Positions 1 through 10,065 of a DNA stretch of 64,000 nt are shown piece by piece. The stretch's first letter is position 1. Every line of letters begins with the position of its first letter. Below the pieces are notes generated by a model. It made no database searches. It had not been told where the DNA came from and worked only from the letters and a program-made list of their open reading frames with translations. The DNA comes from Bradyrhizobium sp. NP1 (lineage in GTDB: Bacteria; Pseudomonadota; Alphaproteobacteria; Rhizobiales; Xanthobacteraceae), in the NCBI RefSeq assembly GCF_030378205.1, contig NZ_CP127385.1, forward strand, positions 6,426,001-6,490,000, given 5' to 3'. The position numbers and the translations under genes are program-made.

Positions 1-246
1 GTAGAAGCCGGAGAACGCTGGATAGGTGCGCACCGTTCGGTTCAAAAAGATACGGCCAAGGCGGGGGTCCTTGGCCGTGTCGATCATCTGGGGCTCGCCA
101 ATGGCAGCTAGGAGTCGTTCGGCCGCATTCGCATATCGCATCGGATCACTTCGACACGACTCCAGATATTCAGCCATCGACATATCGCTCTGGCTTCGCG
201 CCTCGAAGGATCGAGCGAAAGCGTTGAACAGAGAATCGTTGTACAT
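1..246 (-). CDS. prkA: PrkA family serine protein kinase, N-terminal part (runs off the window)
   Basis: The 82 residues visible from the ATG at 246 match the start of PrkA, an AAA+-like serine protein kinase linked to stress and stationary-phase physiology. The string YANAAERLLAAIGEP (about residues 38-52), followed by DPRLGRIFLN and YPAFSGFY, is the family's N-terminal PrkA AAA segment. The Walker A region lies beyond the window edge. A strong Shine-Dalgarno GGAGAGGG sits just upstream of the ATG, and a sigma-EcfG-type promoter lies 36 nt upstream. In relatives prkA heads a prkA-yeaH-ycgB operon; the downstream genes cannot be seen here. Identity is confident; function rests on the family. 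Confidence 0.93.
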   Translation of the reverse strand, partial: MYNDSLFNAFARSFEARSQSDMSMAEYLESCRSDPMRYANAAERLLAAIGEPQMIDTAKDPRLGRIFLNRTVRTYPAFSGFY

Positions 247-281
247 GATCCCTCTCCGCATATGTTCGGCCGCATTACTGA

Positions 282-307
282 AACGAGTCCGGCAGTCGAA
301 GCGTTCC
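282..307 (-). promoter_or_regulatory. sigma-EcfG (general stress) promoter of prkA
   Basis: On the minus strand GGAAC (303-307), exactly 17 nt, then CGTT (282-285). This is a perfect match to the alphaproteobacterial EcfG/RpoE2 consensus GGAAC-N16/17-CGTT. The -10 element lies about 36 nt upstream of the prkA ATG, a normal leader length. Confidence 0.75.
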
Positions 308-1288
308 GTGAATTCCGATCCCGAAGTTCCTTTTATTCTTCCGCTCTTCTTCTTCGATTTCGAAGTAGTGCTTCCTATTCCGATGTCGAATCAGCATCAG
401 CACAATGGGTCAATTGGACACTCGGTCGAGTTTGTTGCGCAACGCACCACGCAGGCACTCACTGAGTTACGAACAGGCAATTGCCCAGTTTTTATGCGAA
501 AGGCTCCCTGCCTGCTCCGATTATTAGACAATGTAGCGATGCCGCCACATCCGGACAGCTACGGGAACCTTCCAGTTCCGCTAGAATTGTAAATCCGTTA
601 CTTCGCGGCAGAAGCTGTGCGGTCTTTCCCGAACGCACTCTTCGATCGATGCCGGCACCATGATCAACAGATGAGATGAACGGGACCACAACACCATTGT
701 CCCGAGATATCGCGCGATCACACGCCGGTATAATCAAACTAGGCAGCAAGTCGTAGCCGCAACCGCCCGGGACGGAGCAGGCCGCGCAATCACAGCTCGC
801 ATAGCCGTGATGCCGGGAGGGCAAGCCGCGCGTCGCGATGCCGCATCGCGCGTGAGCGACGCCATGGCCGGCTACGCGCGCGACGCTCATGTCCGGGATC
901 GCGGTGACAGCGATAGCGACGCGGCCGCGTCGCGCACGCGCCTGCTTGGAACGCGTCTCGGCGTTACGCATGTCAGGCCCCCTCGTCGCGCTTGCGCGAC
1001 CCCTGCTCCAGGCCATCCTGCCAATCCAATGTGGAATCTACGTGATTCGTCGCCATTCCGAGATGCCTAGTTTTGGTGTCAATCGGTCTTATTTTCGGAC
1101 CCACAGGCTTGTTAGCCTATGCAAAATCCGGTCCGGACGGCGGCAGGATCGAACCTTCGCCATATGCGTTACCGCTCTGGGGCCGCATGTGTTTCTGCTG
1201 CCGGCCGTCTCGACCCCGATGGTTGACAAATCCGCGTCCCGCCGGATGCTGGAACCCGCCGACGCCCGCTTGAAGAGAAACAGGCATC
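308..1288. other. Intergenic region without a recognisable gene
   Basis: Nearly 1 kb between prkA and tal-pgi. Open frames exist on both strands but are Arg/Cys-rich, resemble no family I know, and compete with each other. The best candidate is a minus-strand frame starting at the ATG near 971 behind a GAGGGGG stretch; its composition argues against it. A short hairpin CGGGAC/GTCCCG (681-704) and a TTGACA hexamer (1223-1228) are present. The TTGACA has no convincing -10 at 16-18 nt, so I do not call a tal-pgi promoter. Confidence 0.5.
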
Positions 1289-4135
1289 ATGAATCCCGTC
1301 AAAGCACTCGAAAACCACGGCCAATCCGTCTGGCTGGACTTCCTCGCCCGCGGCTTCGTCGCCAACGGCGACCTGCAGCACCTGATCGACAGCGACGGGG
1401 TCAAAGGGGTGACATCCAACCCCTCGATCTTCGAGAAGGCGATCGCGAGCTCAGACGAGTATGACAGCGCGATCGGCAAGGCGCTCAAGGGCGGCGACCG
1501 CCCGGTGGCGGCCCTGTTCGAGCAGCTCGCGGTTGCGGACATCCAGCATGCGGCGGACGTGCTGCGGCCGGTCTACGACCGCCTCCACGGCAAGGACGGC
1601 TTCGTCAGCCTCGAAGTCTCGCCCTACCTCGCCACGGACACCAAGGGCACGATCGCGGAGGCAAGACACCTCTGGAAGGCGGTCAGGCGCAAGAACCTGA
1701 TGATCAAGGTGCCGGCCACACCCGAGGGCCTGCCGGCGATCGAGCAGCTGATCGGCGAAGGCATCAGCGTCAACATCACGCTTTTGTTCTCGCAGAAGGT
1801 CTACCTGCAGGTCGCGGAAGCCTACCTGGCCGGCCTGGAAAAATATGTCGCAGGCGGCGGCGACCCCTCCCACGTCGCGAGCGTGGCGAGCTTCTTCGTC
1901 AGCCGCATCGATACCGCTGCCGACAAGCAGCTCGACGACAAGATCGCCAAGGCCAATGACCCGAGCGAAAAGGAGCGTCTCGCCGCGCTCAAGGGCAAGG
2001 TCGCGATCGCCAACGCCAAGCTGGCCTATCAGGACTACAAGCGCCTGATCGCCGGGCCGCGCTGGGAGAAGCTGGCGGCCAGCGGCGCCAGGCCGCAGCG
2101 GCTGCTGTGGGCCTCGACCGGCACCAAGAACAAGGACTACAGCGACGTTCTCTATGTCGAGGAGCTGATCGGCCCCGACACCGTCAACACCATTCCGCCG
2201 GCGACGCTCGACGCCTTCCGCGATCACGGCAAGGTGCGCGACAGCCTGGAGGAGGACATCGACGGCGCCCGCCACGTGCTCGACGAGCTGGCGCGCTCCG
2301 GCATCTCGCTCGACGCCATCACCGCCGAACTGGTCAAGGACGGCGTCAAGCTGTTCGCCGACGCCGCGGACAAGCTCTACGGCGCGGTGGCGCACAAGCG
2401 GGCGACCGTGCTCGGCGCCGCGATCGACCGGCAACAGCTCGGGCTCGGCGCCACCATCGAAAAGGCGGTCGAGAGGAGCGAGGAGGAATGGCGCGCGGCC
2501 GCCAAGGTCCGAAGGCTCTGGCACAAGGACAAGACGGTCTGGACCGGCGACGACGAGAACAAGTGGCTCGGCTGGCTCGACAGTCCGGCCAAGGCCGACA
2601 TCGCCGACTACGAGGATTTCGCCAGCCGCGTGAAGGGCCAGAATTTCTCCGATGCCGTGGTGCTCGGCATGGGCGGATCGAGCCTTGGGCCCGAGGTGCT
2701 GGCCGAGACGTTCCCGAAGCAGGCCGGCTTCCCCAAACTGCATGTGCTCGACTCCACCGATCCGGCCCAGGTGCGGGCGATGGAGAAAGCCGTCAATCTC
2801 GCCAGGACGCTGTTCATCGTCTCGTCGAAGTCGGGCGGCACCACCGAGCCGAACGTGATGAAGGATTACTTCTTCGATCGCGTGGCCAGGACCATCGGCA
2901 AGGACAAGGCCGGCCACCGCTTCATCGCGGTCACCGATCCCGGCTCCTCGCTGGAGAAGGTCGCGGGCACGCAGGGCTTTGCCCGCGTCTTCCACGGCGA
3001 CCCCTCGATCGGCGGCCGCTACTCGGTGCTTTCCCCGTTCGGCCTGGTGCCGGCGGCAGCCGCCGGCATCGACGTGCGCACGCTGATCAGCCATGCCCTT
3101 GCCATGGTGCGTTCCTGCGGCGCCGATGTGCCGCCGCAGGAAAATCCGGGCGTGCAGCTCGGGCTTGCGCTTGGCGCGGCCGGCCTCGAGGGCCGCGACA
3201 AGGTGACGATCCTGTCCTCGCCGAAAGTCGCCGATTTCGGCGCCTGGGCCGAGCAGCTCATCGCAGAATCGACCGGCAAGGAAGGCAAGGGCCTGATCCC
3301 GGTCGACGGCGAGCCTTTGGGCGACCCTGCCGTTTACGGCAACGACCGCTTCTTCATCGACCTCAGGACCGAAGGGGAGCACGACGAGGCCCATGAGGAA
3401 AGGCTCGCAGCACTCGAGGCCGCCGGCCATCCCGTGGTGCGCATCGTGATGAAATCGATCGATCATCTCGGGCAGGAATTCTTCCGCTTCGAGATGGCGA
3501 CGGCGGTCGCAGGCAGCGTGCTTGGCCTCAACCCGTTCAACCAGCCCGACGTCGAGGCCGCCAAGGTCAAGACGCGCGAACTGACGGCGGCGTTCGAGAA
3601 GACCGGCGCGCTGCCCGAGGAGACGCCCGTCGTGACCTCGGCGGAAGCCGATCTCTACACCGACGAGCACAACGCGGCCGAGCTGCGCCGGGCCGGCGCC
3701 AACGGCGACCTCGGCTCCTGGCTGAAGGCCCATCTCGGCCGCTCCGGCGCGTCGGACTATGTGGCGCTGCTCGCCTATATCGACCGCAGCAAGGAGCATA
3801 TCGAGGCGCTGCAGGACATCCGGCTGAAGGTCCGCGACAGCCGGCATGTCGCGACCTGCGCCGAGTTCGGCCCGCGCTTCCTGCATTCGACCGGCCAGGC
3901 CTACAAGGGCGGGCCCGACTCGGGCGTGTTCCTGCAGATCACCGCCGACAACGCCAAGGATCTGCCCGTGCCCGGCCACAAGGCGAGCTTCGGCGTGATC
4001 GAGGCGGCGCAGGCGCGCGGCGATTTCGACGTGCTGACCGAGCGCGGCCGGCGCGCGCTGCGCGTGCATCTGAAGGGCGACCTCAGGGCAGCACTGAAGA
4101 CGCTGGATGCCGCGATCACCGAAGCGCTGAACTAG
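1289..4135 (+). CDS. tal-pgi: Bifunctional transaldolase / glucose-6-phosphate isomerase
   Basis: A 948-aa cytoplasmic fusion enzyme. Residues 1 to about 370 are transaldolase, moving a dihydroxyacetone unit between sugar phosphates in the non-oxidative pentose phosphate pathway. The [10 protein letters not shown] segment and MIKVPAT, with Schiff-base Lys140, are visible. From about residue 400 onward is phosphoglucose isomerase, with the phosphate-binding segments [10 protein letters not shown] (about 459) and [11 protein letters not shown] (about 512). Each half is near the length of its stand-alone family. The fusion is common in Bradyrhizobium and Rhodopseudomonas. The ATG at 1289 follows a GAAGAG purine stretch. 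It heads an operon with gnd, zwf, pgl and gntK, so it links F6P/G6P interconversion with both branches of the pentose phosphate pathway. Confidence 0.95.
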   Translation: MNPVKALENHGQSVWLDFLARGFVANGDLQHLIDSDGVKGVTSNPSIFEKAIASSDEYDSAIGKALKGGDRPVAALFEQLAVADIQHAADVLRPVYDRLHGKDGFVSLEVSPYLATDTKGTIAEARHLWKAVRRKNLMIKVPATPEGLPAIEQLIGEGISVNITLLFSQKVYLQVAEAYLAGLEKYVAGGGDPSHVASVASFFVSRIDTAADKQLDDKIAKANDPSEKERLAALKGKVAIANAKLAYQDYKRLIAGPRWEKLAASGARPQRLLWASTGTKNKDYSDVLYVEELIGPDTVNTIPPATLDAFRDHGKVRDSLEEDIDGARHVLDELARSGISLDAITAELVKDGVKLFADAADKLYGAVAHKRATVLGAAIDRQQLGLGATIEKAVERSEEEWRAAAKVRRLWHKDKTVWTGDDENKWLGWLDSPAKADIADYEDFASRVKGQNFSDAVVLGMGGSSLGPEVLAETFPKQAGFPKLHVLDSTDPAQVRAMEKAVNLARTLFIVSSKSGGTTEPNVMKDYFFDRVARTIGKDKAGHRFIAVTDPGSSLEKVAGTQGFARVFHGDPSIGGRYSVLSPFGLVPAAAAGIDVRTLISHALAMVRSCGADVPPQENPGVQLGLALGAAGLEGRDKVTILSSPKVADFGAWAEQLIAESTGKEGKGLIPVDGEPLGDPAVYGNDRFFIDLRTEGEHDEAHEERLAALEAAGHPVVRIVMKSIDHLGQEFFRFEMATAVAGSVLGLNPFNQPDVEAAKVKTRELTAAFEKTGALPEETPVVTSAEADLYTDEHNAAELRRAGANGDLGSWLKAHLGRSGASDYVALLAYIDRSKEHIEALQDIRLKVRDSRHVATCAEFGPRFLHSTGQAYKGGPDSGVFLQITADNAKDLPVPGHKASFGVIEAAQARGDFDVLTERGRRALRVHLKGDLRAALKTLDAAITEALN

Positions 4136-4146
4136 AGGAGGCCGCG

Positions 4147-5130
4147 ATGCAGCTCGGCATGATCGGCCTCGGGCGGATGGGCGGCAACATCGTCCGCCGG
4201 CTCTTGCGCGCGGGCCACTCGGCGGTGGTCTACGACAAGGACGAGAAGGCGGTTGCCAGCCTTGCCGCTGACGGCGCGGCCGGCACCACGGCGCTGGAAG
4301 ACTTCGTCGCCAAACTCGAAAGGCCGCGCACCGTCTGGGTAATGCTGCCCGCCGGCCGCATCACCGAAACCACCATCGAGGCGCTGGCAAAGCTGATGGG
4401 CGAAGGTGACGTCATCATCGACGGCGGCAACACCTTCTGGCAGGACGACGTTCGCCGCGGCAGGGCGCTCAAGCCCCGCGGCATCCACTATCTCGACGTC
4501 GGCACGTCCGGCGGCGTCTGGGGCATCGAGCGCGGCTATTGCATGATGATCGGCGGCGAAAAAGCCGTGGTCGACCGCCTCGATCCGATCTTCAAGGCGC
4601 TGGCGCCCGGGGTCGGCGATATCGAGCGCACGCCGCATCGCGAGGGCCGCGATCCCAGGATCGAACAGGGCTATATCCATGCCGGCCCGGTCGGCGCCGG
4701 GCATTTCGTCAAGATGGTGCATAACGGCATCGAATACGGCCTGATGCAGGCCTATGCGGAAGGGTTCGACATCCTGAAGAACGCCGCGATCGAGGCGCTG
4801 CCGCCAGAGCACCGCTTCAACTTCGACATTGCCGATATCGCGGAGGTGTGGCGGCGCGGCAGCGTGATCCCGTCCTGGCTGCTCGATCTCACGGCGTCCG
4901 CGCTGGCGCAAAGTCCAGCGCTCGACAACTACTCCGGCTTCGTCGAGGACTCCGGCGAGGGCCGCTGGACCATCAACGCGGCGATCGACGAGGCGGTGCC
5001 CGCCGAGGTTCTCACCGCCGCGCTGTTCGCGCGTTTCCGATCCCGCAAGGACCACACCTTCGCGGAAAAGATCCTGTCCGCGATGCGCGCGGGCTTCGGC
5101 GGTCACAAGGAACCGCCCAGGAAAGCTTAA
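4147..5130 (+). CDS. gnd: 6-phosphogluconate dehydrogenase, decarboxylating, short form
   Basis: Oxidatively decarboxylates 6-phosphogluconate to ribulose 5-phosphate. The N-terminal Rossmann motif [12 protein letters not shown] (residues 4-15), the [12 protein letters not shown] substrate loop and the helix [14 protein letters not shown] with the catalytic lysine are clear. At 327 aa it belongs to the short (GntZ/YqeC-like) class rather than the 470-aa E. coli type; many short-form members prefer NAD, but cofactor choice cannot be read here. Start ATG 4147 has an excellent GAGGAGG ribosome binding site only 11 nt after the tal-pgi stop, so the genes are co-transcribed. Confidence 0.93.
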   Translation: MQLGMIGLGRMGGNIVRRLLRAGHSAVVYDKDEKAVASLAADGAAGTTALEDFVAKLERPRTVWVMLPAGRITETTIEALAKLMGEGDVIIDGGNTFWQDDVRRGRALKPRGIHYLDVGTSGGVWGIERGYCMMIGGEKAVVDRLDPIFKALAPGVGDIERTPHREGRDPRIEQGYIHAGPVGAGHFVKMVHNGIEYGLMQAYAEGFDILKNAAIEALPPEHRFNFDIADIAEVWRRGSVIPSWLLDLTASALAQSPALDNYSGFVEDSGEGRWTINAAIDEAVPAEVLTAALFARFRSRKDHTFAEKILSAMRAGFGGHKEPPRKA

Positions 5131-5160
5131 CCGAGGCAAGCGCAACAGGACGCGAGAAGC

Positions 5161-6669
5161 ATGACGAACGGTCAAAAGCAAAAGAAGCCCGATCCCTGCT
5201 CCTTCGTCATCTTCGGCGTGACCGGCGACCTGACGCACCGGCTGATCATTCCCGCGCTCTACAATCTCGCGGCATCGGATCTTTTGCCGGACAAGTTCTG
5301 CGTCGTCGGCGTGGCGCGCAAGCGCATGACCAATGACGAACTGACCGACAGCCTCTTGAAGGGCCTGAAGCAATTTGCGACCCGGCGCGTCGACGATGCG
5401 ATCGCCAGACGACTGCTCGAATGCGTCACCGCCATCGAGGCCGACCCCAGCGATCCCGCCTCGTTCGACGCGATGCGCGAGCGGCTCGACAAGCTCGAGG
5501 CCAAGCGCGAAACCGGCGGCAACAGGCTGTTCTATCTCGCCACCCCGCCGAGCGGCTTCCTGCCGATCAGCCAGCAACTCGCCCGCACCGGCATGTTCAC
5601 GGAGAACGGCGCCTGGCGACGGCTCGTGATCGAGAAGCCGTTCGGCACCGACCTGAAATCAGCCAAGGCGCTGAATGCGGCGCTTCTGAAGCTGGTCGAC
5701 GAGCACCAGATCTACCGGATCGATCATTATCTCGGCAAGGAAACGGTGCAGAACATCCTGGTGCTGCGCTTCGCCAACGGCATGTTCGAGCCGATCTGGA
5801 ACCGCTATCACATCGACCATGTTCAGATCACCGTCGACGAGAAGCTTGGCGTCGGCCATCGCGGCAGCTTCTACGATTCGACCGGCGCGCTGCGCGACAT
5901 GGTGCCGAACCACCTGTTCCAGCTGCTGTCGCTGGTCGCGATGGAGCCGCCGGCGCGTTTCGACGCCCACGCGGTGCGTACCGAGAAGGGGGAAGTGCTG
6001 TCGGCGATCCAGATCCAGAGCGAAGAGGAAGCGCTGAGGAATTCCGTCCGCGGCCAATACGTCACCGGCCGGATCGGCGACGTCGAGATCGAGGACTACC
6101 GCAAGACGCCCGAGGTCAGGCTGGACAGCACCACCGAGACCTATGCCGCGCTGAGGCTTGTCATCGACAACTGGCGCTGGGCCGGCGTGCCGTTCTACCT
6201 GCGCACCGGCAAGGCGCTCGGCGTCAAGCGCACCGAGATCGCCATCAAGTTCAAGCAGGCGCCGTTTGCGATGTTCCGCGACATGGCGGTGGATCAGCTC
6301 TCGCAGAACTATCTGGTGATCTCGACCGAGCCGGCCGAAGGCATCGATCTGCAGTTCAACACCAAGGTGCCGGGGCCGGCGATCGACATCGAGGGCGTCG
6401 AGATGAAGTTCCGCTACAAGGATTACTTCAAGGCCGAGCCCTCCACCGGCTACGAGACGCTGATCTATGACTGCATGATCGGTGACAACATCCTGTTCCA
6501 GCGCGCCGACAGCGTCGAAGCCGGCTGGCAGGCGGTGCAGCCGTTCCTCGATGCCTGGAAGAAGGCCGGCGCCAGGGGGCTGAAGACCTACCGCGCCGGC
6601 AGCGAGGGCCCGGAGGAAGCCGAGGCGCTGCTCACCCGCGACGGCCGCAGCTGGCGCAAGCTCGCCTGA
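5161..6669 (+). CDS. zwf: Glucose-6-phosphate 1-dehydrogenase
   Basis: Oxidises glucose 6-phosphate to 6-phosphogluconolactone, the entry step of the oxidative pentose phosphate and Entner-Doudoroff routes. The 502-aa length is typical. The N-terminal dinucleotide site IFGVTGDLTHR (about residues 18-28) and the catalytic signature RIDHYLGKE (186-194) are intact, as is YLRTGKALG in the C-terminal domain. The ATG at 5161 follows an AGGA-containing stretch 30 nt after gnd. The next gene, pgl, begins 2 nt after its stop, so zwf and pgl catalyse consecutive steps from adjacent genes. Confidence 0.96.
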   Translation: MTNGQKQKKPDPCSFVIFGVTGDLTHRLIIPALYNLAASDLLPDKFCVVGVARKRMTNDELTDSLLKGLKQFATRRVDDAIARRLLECVTAIEADPSDPASFDAMRERLDKLEAKRETGGNRLFYLATPPSGFLPISQQLARTGMFTENGAWRRLVIEKPFGTDLKSAKALNAALLKLVDEHQIYRIDHYLGKETVQNILVLRFANGMFEPIWNRYHIDHVQITVDEKLGVGHRGSFYDSTGALRDMVPNHLFQLLSLVAMEPPARFDAHAVRTEKGEVLSAIQIQSEEEALRNSVRGQYVTGRIGDVEIEDYRKTPEVRLDSTTETYAALRLVIDNWRWAGVPFYLRTGKALGVKRTEIAIKFKQAPFAMFRDMAVDQLSQNYLVISTEPAEGIDLQFNTKVPGPAIDIEGVEMKFRYKDYFKAEPSTGYETLIYDCMIGDNILFQRADSVEAGWQAVQPFLDAWKKAGARGLKTYRAGSEGPEEAEALLTRDGRSWRKLA

Positions 6670-6671
6670 GC

Positions 6672-7415
6672 ATGGGATTTTTCGACCAGCGCACGCTGAT
6701 CACGGTCGCCGATCCCGAAGCACTCGCGGCCGCCGCCGCCGAACGCCTGCTGGCGCGGATCGCGGCCAACAGCGGCCGCATCGCGATCTGCCTCACCGGC
6801 GGATCGAGCCCGAAGAAGCTCTATGCGCTGCTGGCGAGCGATGCCTATCGCGGCCGGATTCCCTGGCAGCGCACGCATTGGTTCATCGGCGACGAGCGCT
6901 TCGTGCCGCCCGATGATCCCTTGCACAACATGGGCATGGCGCGCGCGCTGTTCCTGGATCGCCTGGCGCCGGCGGCCAACATCCACCCCATTCCGACCGA
7001 TGCGGCGAGCCCGGATGACGCCGCCGGACGCTATCAGCGCCTGCTGCAATCCTTCTACGGCGCGGATGCGCTGTCGCCGGCGCGCCCGCTGTTCGACCTG
7101 GTGCTGATGGGCGCCGGACCCGACGGCCATACCGCGTCGATCTTCCCGGGCTATCCGGCCGAGCGGGAGAGCGCGCGCTGGGTCGTCGGCGTGCCCGAGG
7201 CGAATGTCGCCCCGCTGGTGCCGCGGGTGACGCTGACCTTTCCGGCGCTGGCCTCCTGCCGCGAAATGCTGTTCGAGGCCGCAGGCTCCGACAAGCGGGC
7301 GATCTTGACGCGCCTGTTCGACGGCGAGAACCTGCCGGCTTCCCGCGCGCGCTCGGTCGACCAGACGGTCTGGCTGGTCGATCAGGCGGCGCTTCCGGAG
7401 AATTTTCGTGGCTGA
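6672..7415 (+). CDS. pgl: 6-phosphogluconolactonase
   Basis: Hydrolyses 6-phosphogluconolactone made by Zwf to 6-phosphogluconate. The 247-aa protein is of the DevB/NagB-fold type: LTGGSSPKKLY (about residues 39-49) is the phosphate-binding loop and GDERFVPPDDPLHN (about 75-88) is the family signature, followed by GAGPDGHTASIFPG. It starts 2 nt after zwf and its last 8 nt overlap gntK in another frame, a tight coupling that supports both starts. Confidence 0.94.
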   Translation: MGFFDQRTLITVADPEALAAAAAERLLARIAANSGRIAICLTGGSSPKKLYALLASDAYRGRIPWQRTHWFIGDERFVPPDDPLHNMGMARALFLDRLAPAANIHPIPTDAASPDDAAGRYQRLLQSFYGADALSPARPLFDLVLMGAGPDGHTASIFPGYPAERESARWVVGVPEANVAPLVPRVTLTFPALASCREMLFEAAGSDKRAILTRLFDGENLPASRARSVDQTVWLVDQAALPENFRG

Positions 7416-7956
7416 CCAACCCGAGCAAATTGCCTGCGCGCTCGTCGTCATGGGGGTGTCGGGCTCGGGCAAGAGCACGGTCGCGGAGGCGCTGGCGATG
7501 CGGCTCGGCTGGCGCTACGAGGACGGCGACAAGTTTCACCCGCCGGGCAACATCGCCAAGATGCACGCGGGTCAGCCCCTCACGGATGAAGACCGCTGGC
7601 CCTGGCTCAAGGCGATCGCCGACGAGATCGACCGCGCCTGCATCGCCCGCGAGCGCGCCGTGATCGCCTGCTCGGCCTTGAAGCGCGCCTATCGCGAGAT
7701 CCTGGTGCATGGCCGCGAGGACGTGGGCATCATTTTTCTCAGAGGCCCGCAAGCGCTGATCGCCGAACGCCTGTCGCACCGCAAGGACCATTTCATGCCG
7801 CCGGGCCTTCTCGACAGCCAATTCAGGACGCTGGAGCCGCCGGCGCCATCCGAACACGCCATAACGGTCTCGATCGACGCCCCGGTCGAGGCGATCGTCG
7901 CTGATATCGTGCTGCAGCTCGGCATCGGCGGGGCCGAACACGGGAAATCCTCATGA
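7408..7956 (+). CDS. gntK: Gluconokinase
   Basis: Phosphorylates gluconate to 6-phosphogluconate with ATP, feeding the same intermediate made by Zwf and Pgl. The 182-aa P-loop kinase has Walker A GVSGSGKST at residues 16-24, then the GntK-type segments WRYEDGDKFHPPGN and CSALKRAYRE. The start is GTG at 7408, 8 nt inside pgl; the next Met is inside the Walker A strand and would destroy the domain. Its stop overlaps the next gene by ATGA. Position in the sugar-phosphate operon supports the assignment over other small P-loop kinases. Confidence 0.92.
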   Translation: MADQPEQIACALVVMGVSGSGKSTVAEALAMRLGWRYEDGDKFHPPGNIAKMHAGQPLTDEDRWPWLKAIADEIDRACIARERAVIACSALKRAYREILVHGREDVGIIFLRGPQALIAERLSHRKDHFMPPGLLDSQFRTLEPPAPSEHAITVSIDAPVEAIVADIVLQLGIGGAEHGKSS

Positions 7957-8762
7957 GCCGCATTGCACTTGTCGTGTCCGACGTCGACGGCACGCTTCTG
8001 ACCAGGGACAAGACCCTGACCGAACCGGCCACGGCCGCGGTGCGGCGCCTGCACGCCGCCGGCATCGGCTTCACCATCGTATCGAGCCGGCCGACCATCG
8101 GCATGCAGTTCCTGGTCGCGCCGCTCGCGATCACCCTGCCGATCGGCGCTTTCAACGGCAGCTCGATCGTCGGTCCCGACATGCGCCCGATCGAGCAGCA
8201 CCTGATCCCGCCGGAGGTGGCACGACGCAGCATCGACGTCCTGATCGACTTCGATGTCGACGTCTGGCTGTTCACCAATGAAAGCTGGCTGACACGCAAC
8301 CCCGACGGCGAATATGTCGCGCATGAGAAGCGCGCGATCCGGCACGATCCGGTCATCGTCGCCGACTTCGCCCCGTATCTCGGCAGCGCCTGCAAGATCG
8401 TCGGCGCAAGCTCCGACCCCGACCTGCTCAGGCATTGCGAGGCGGCGATGCAGCAGGCGGTCGGCAGCGAGGCGACCGCGGTGCGCTCGCAGAGCTACTA
8501 TCTCGACGTCACCCCGCCGGGCCATGACAAAGGCACCTTCGTGCAGGCGATGGCGGCCCGGCTCGGCATTCCGACCGACGCGGTCGCGACCATCGGCGAC
8601 ATGCAGAACGACCTTCCGATGTTTCGCAACAGCGGTTTCTCGGTCGCGATGGGCAACGCCACCGACGACGTCAAGAAGCTGGCCTCCCGCGTCACGACTT
8701 CAAACGAGCAGGACGGCTTCGCCAAGGCGATCGACATCATCCTGCAGGCACAATCCGTCTAG
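7953..8762 (+). CDS. Cof-type HAD-IIB hydrolase, probable sugar-phosphate phosphatase
   Basis: A 269-aa HAD-superfamily phosphatase of the Cof/IIB class. Motif I SDVDGTLLTRD (about residues 9-19) gives the nucleophile and acid/base aspartates, and motif IV IGDMQNDLPMF gives the Mg-binding aspartates near the C-terminus. An intervening alpha/beta cap fits class IIB. It overlaps gntK by 4 nt and closes the sugar-phosphate operon, so a sugar-phosphate substrate is a fair inference, but the exact one cannot be read. Confidence 0.85.
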   Translation: MSRIALVVSDVDGTLLTRDKTLTEPATAAVRRLHAAGIGFTIVSSRPTIGMQFLVAPLAITLPIGAFNGSSIVGPDMRPIEQHLIPPEVARRSIDVLIDFDVDVWLFTNESWLTRNPDGEYVAHEKRAIRHDPVIVADFAPYLGSACKIVGASSDPDLLRHCEAAMQQAVGSEATAVRSQSYYLDVTPPGHDKGTFVQAMAARLGIPTDAVATIGDMQNDLPMFRNSGFSVAMGNATDDVKKLASRVTTSNEQDGFAKAIDIILQAQSV

Positions 8763-8813
8763 CCGGGCATGCCGGGCCGGCTGCCACAGCCTGACTTCCG
8801 TTGCGGCCCGCTC

Positions 8814-9806
8814 TCAGCTCCTGCCGTCCGCGACCTTGCCCTCGACGAAGTCGACCGGTGTCCCCTTCCTGACGCCTGCGGCGAGCAGGGCCACGTCCCA
8901 ATTGGTGAGCCGGACGCAGCCATGGGATTCGGACTTGCTGATCTTGGACGGCGTCGGCGTGCCGTGAATGCCATAACCCTCCGCTGACAGGCCGATCCAG
9001 TACAACCCCACCGGATTGTTCGGTCCGGGGTTGATGGTGAACGCGCTTTTCGACCGGACGCCCTTGAACCGGTACGCGGGATTGTAGCGATAGGTGGGGT
9101 TCGCATCGATCGAGACGACCTTGAGCGAGCCGGTCGGGGTCGGCTTTTCCTCGCTGCCGACGGTCGCCGGAAAATACGCGAGCAGTGCGCCGTCACGATC
9201 GAGCGCCTTGACCGTCTGCCGCGCCTTGTCGACCTCGATGCGGGCGATCGCGAGCTTCGGCCGCTGGACCGCGACGTTGGCGACGCTGATGACTTCGCCG
9301 GCGCGATCGAACCTGCTGCGCGGATTGAGCGCGGCGAGCAGCGCCTCGCTCATATGGAATTTCTCGGCGATCGCCTCGCGCGGGCTGGTATAGGCGAGCA
9401 CCTTGATGCCTTTCATATCGTCCATGCGCGCCGGCAGCTTCTTCAGGAAGGGGCCCTTCACGTCGCCCTCGGCGACCGTGTACTGGACGATGACCGGATC
9501 CTGGCTGGCGCCGGCGAGCCTGTCCCAGAGCTCCTGCGTCAGGGATTTCTGAAACGTCAAACCGTTGGCCTCGGCGAAGGCCGTCAGCGCCTTCTGCGTG
9601 TTCTCGGCGAGCTTGCCATCGATCTCGCCCGGCGAGAACCGGGCGCGGTCGAGCAGCACCTGGACCTTGACCACGCCGGCGTCGATTCCGTTCGAGGTCC
9701 TTGCGTGGAATTCGGCGCTGTTGATCGACGCGGGGTCGAGCGAGGCCGCAAAGGCGGCACAGACCATCAGGCCCAGCAAGGCGGCCGCAGTGAACAGGCG
9801 GACCAT
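8814..9806 (-). CDS. L,D-transpeptidase (YkuD) with peptidoglycan-binding region
   Basis: A 330-aa exported protein that likely forms 3-3 crosslinks in peptidoglycan or attaches proteins to it. Residues 1-21 form a signal peptide (hydrophobic core, AFA-A site). A peptidoglycan-binding-like segment follows (about 43-90: VQVLLDRARFSPGEIDGK). The YkuD domain occupies about 185-320, with HGTPTP at 281-286 and SHGCVRLTNWD at 294-304, where Cys297 is the catalytic nucleophile. The start ATG at 9806 has a strong GGAGGTGATC ribosome binding site. It is convergent with the HAD gene and appears to be a single-gene unit. Confidence 0.93.
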   Translation of the reverse strand: MVRLFTAAALLGLMVCAAFAASLDPASINSAEFHARTSNGIDAGVVKVQVLLDRARFSPGEIDGKLAENTQKALTAFAEANGLTFQKSLTQELWDRLAGASQDPVIVQYTVAEGDVKGPFLKKLPARMDDMKGIKVLAYTSPREAIAEKFHMSEALLAALNPRSRFDRAGEVISVANVAVQRPKLAIARIEVDKARQTVKALDRDGALLAYFPATVGSEEKPTPTGSLKVVSIDANPTYRYNPAYRFKGVRSKSAFTINPGPNNPVGLYWIGLSAEGYGIHGTPTPSKISKSESHGCVRLTNWDVALLAAGVRKGTPVDFVEGKVADGRS

Positions 9807-10065
9807 TCGATCACCTCCAACCTCTAGCCGACAATGACTGGAAAGGTCATAAGTTCCTGGCGCGCGCGCCGGCCGGCACTGCAGAGCGCGGCGCCCCGCC
9901 TTCCCCCGAAGCTCGTTCGCAACGCACAGATCGGGCCGCCCGGCGGCGCCCGCACAGCTCCCCTGTCCCCGGCTATTCGGCGATAGCCGGCACGATCCGT
10001 TGGCTAAACGGCCGAGATTCGGGCATTGTGGCGGCCGCCACCCGCCTCACCTCTCTAGCAGACCC

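Noticed and set aside
314..370. A further copy of the two-hairpin element near the prkA leader (contains GAAGTTCC)
   Set aside because: Only the short string is shared; no matching arms, bulges or spacer.
492..1016. Open frame of 174 codons on the minus strand upstream of prkA
   Set aside because: Arg/Cys-rich composition, no recognisable motif, and equally long frames overlap on the other strand; typical of a high-GC shadow.
1223..1251. TTGACA as a sigma-70 promoter for tal-pgi
   Set aside because: No acceptable -10 at 16-18 nt spacing; kept only as a remark.
1451..4069. Very long minus-strand open frame opposite tal-pgi
   Set aside because: Antisense shadow of a high-GC gene; composition (Arg, Val, Gly, Asp, His) is that of reverse-complemented coding sequence and the plus-strand protein is unmistakable.
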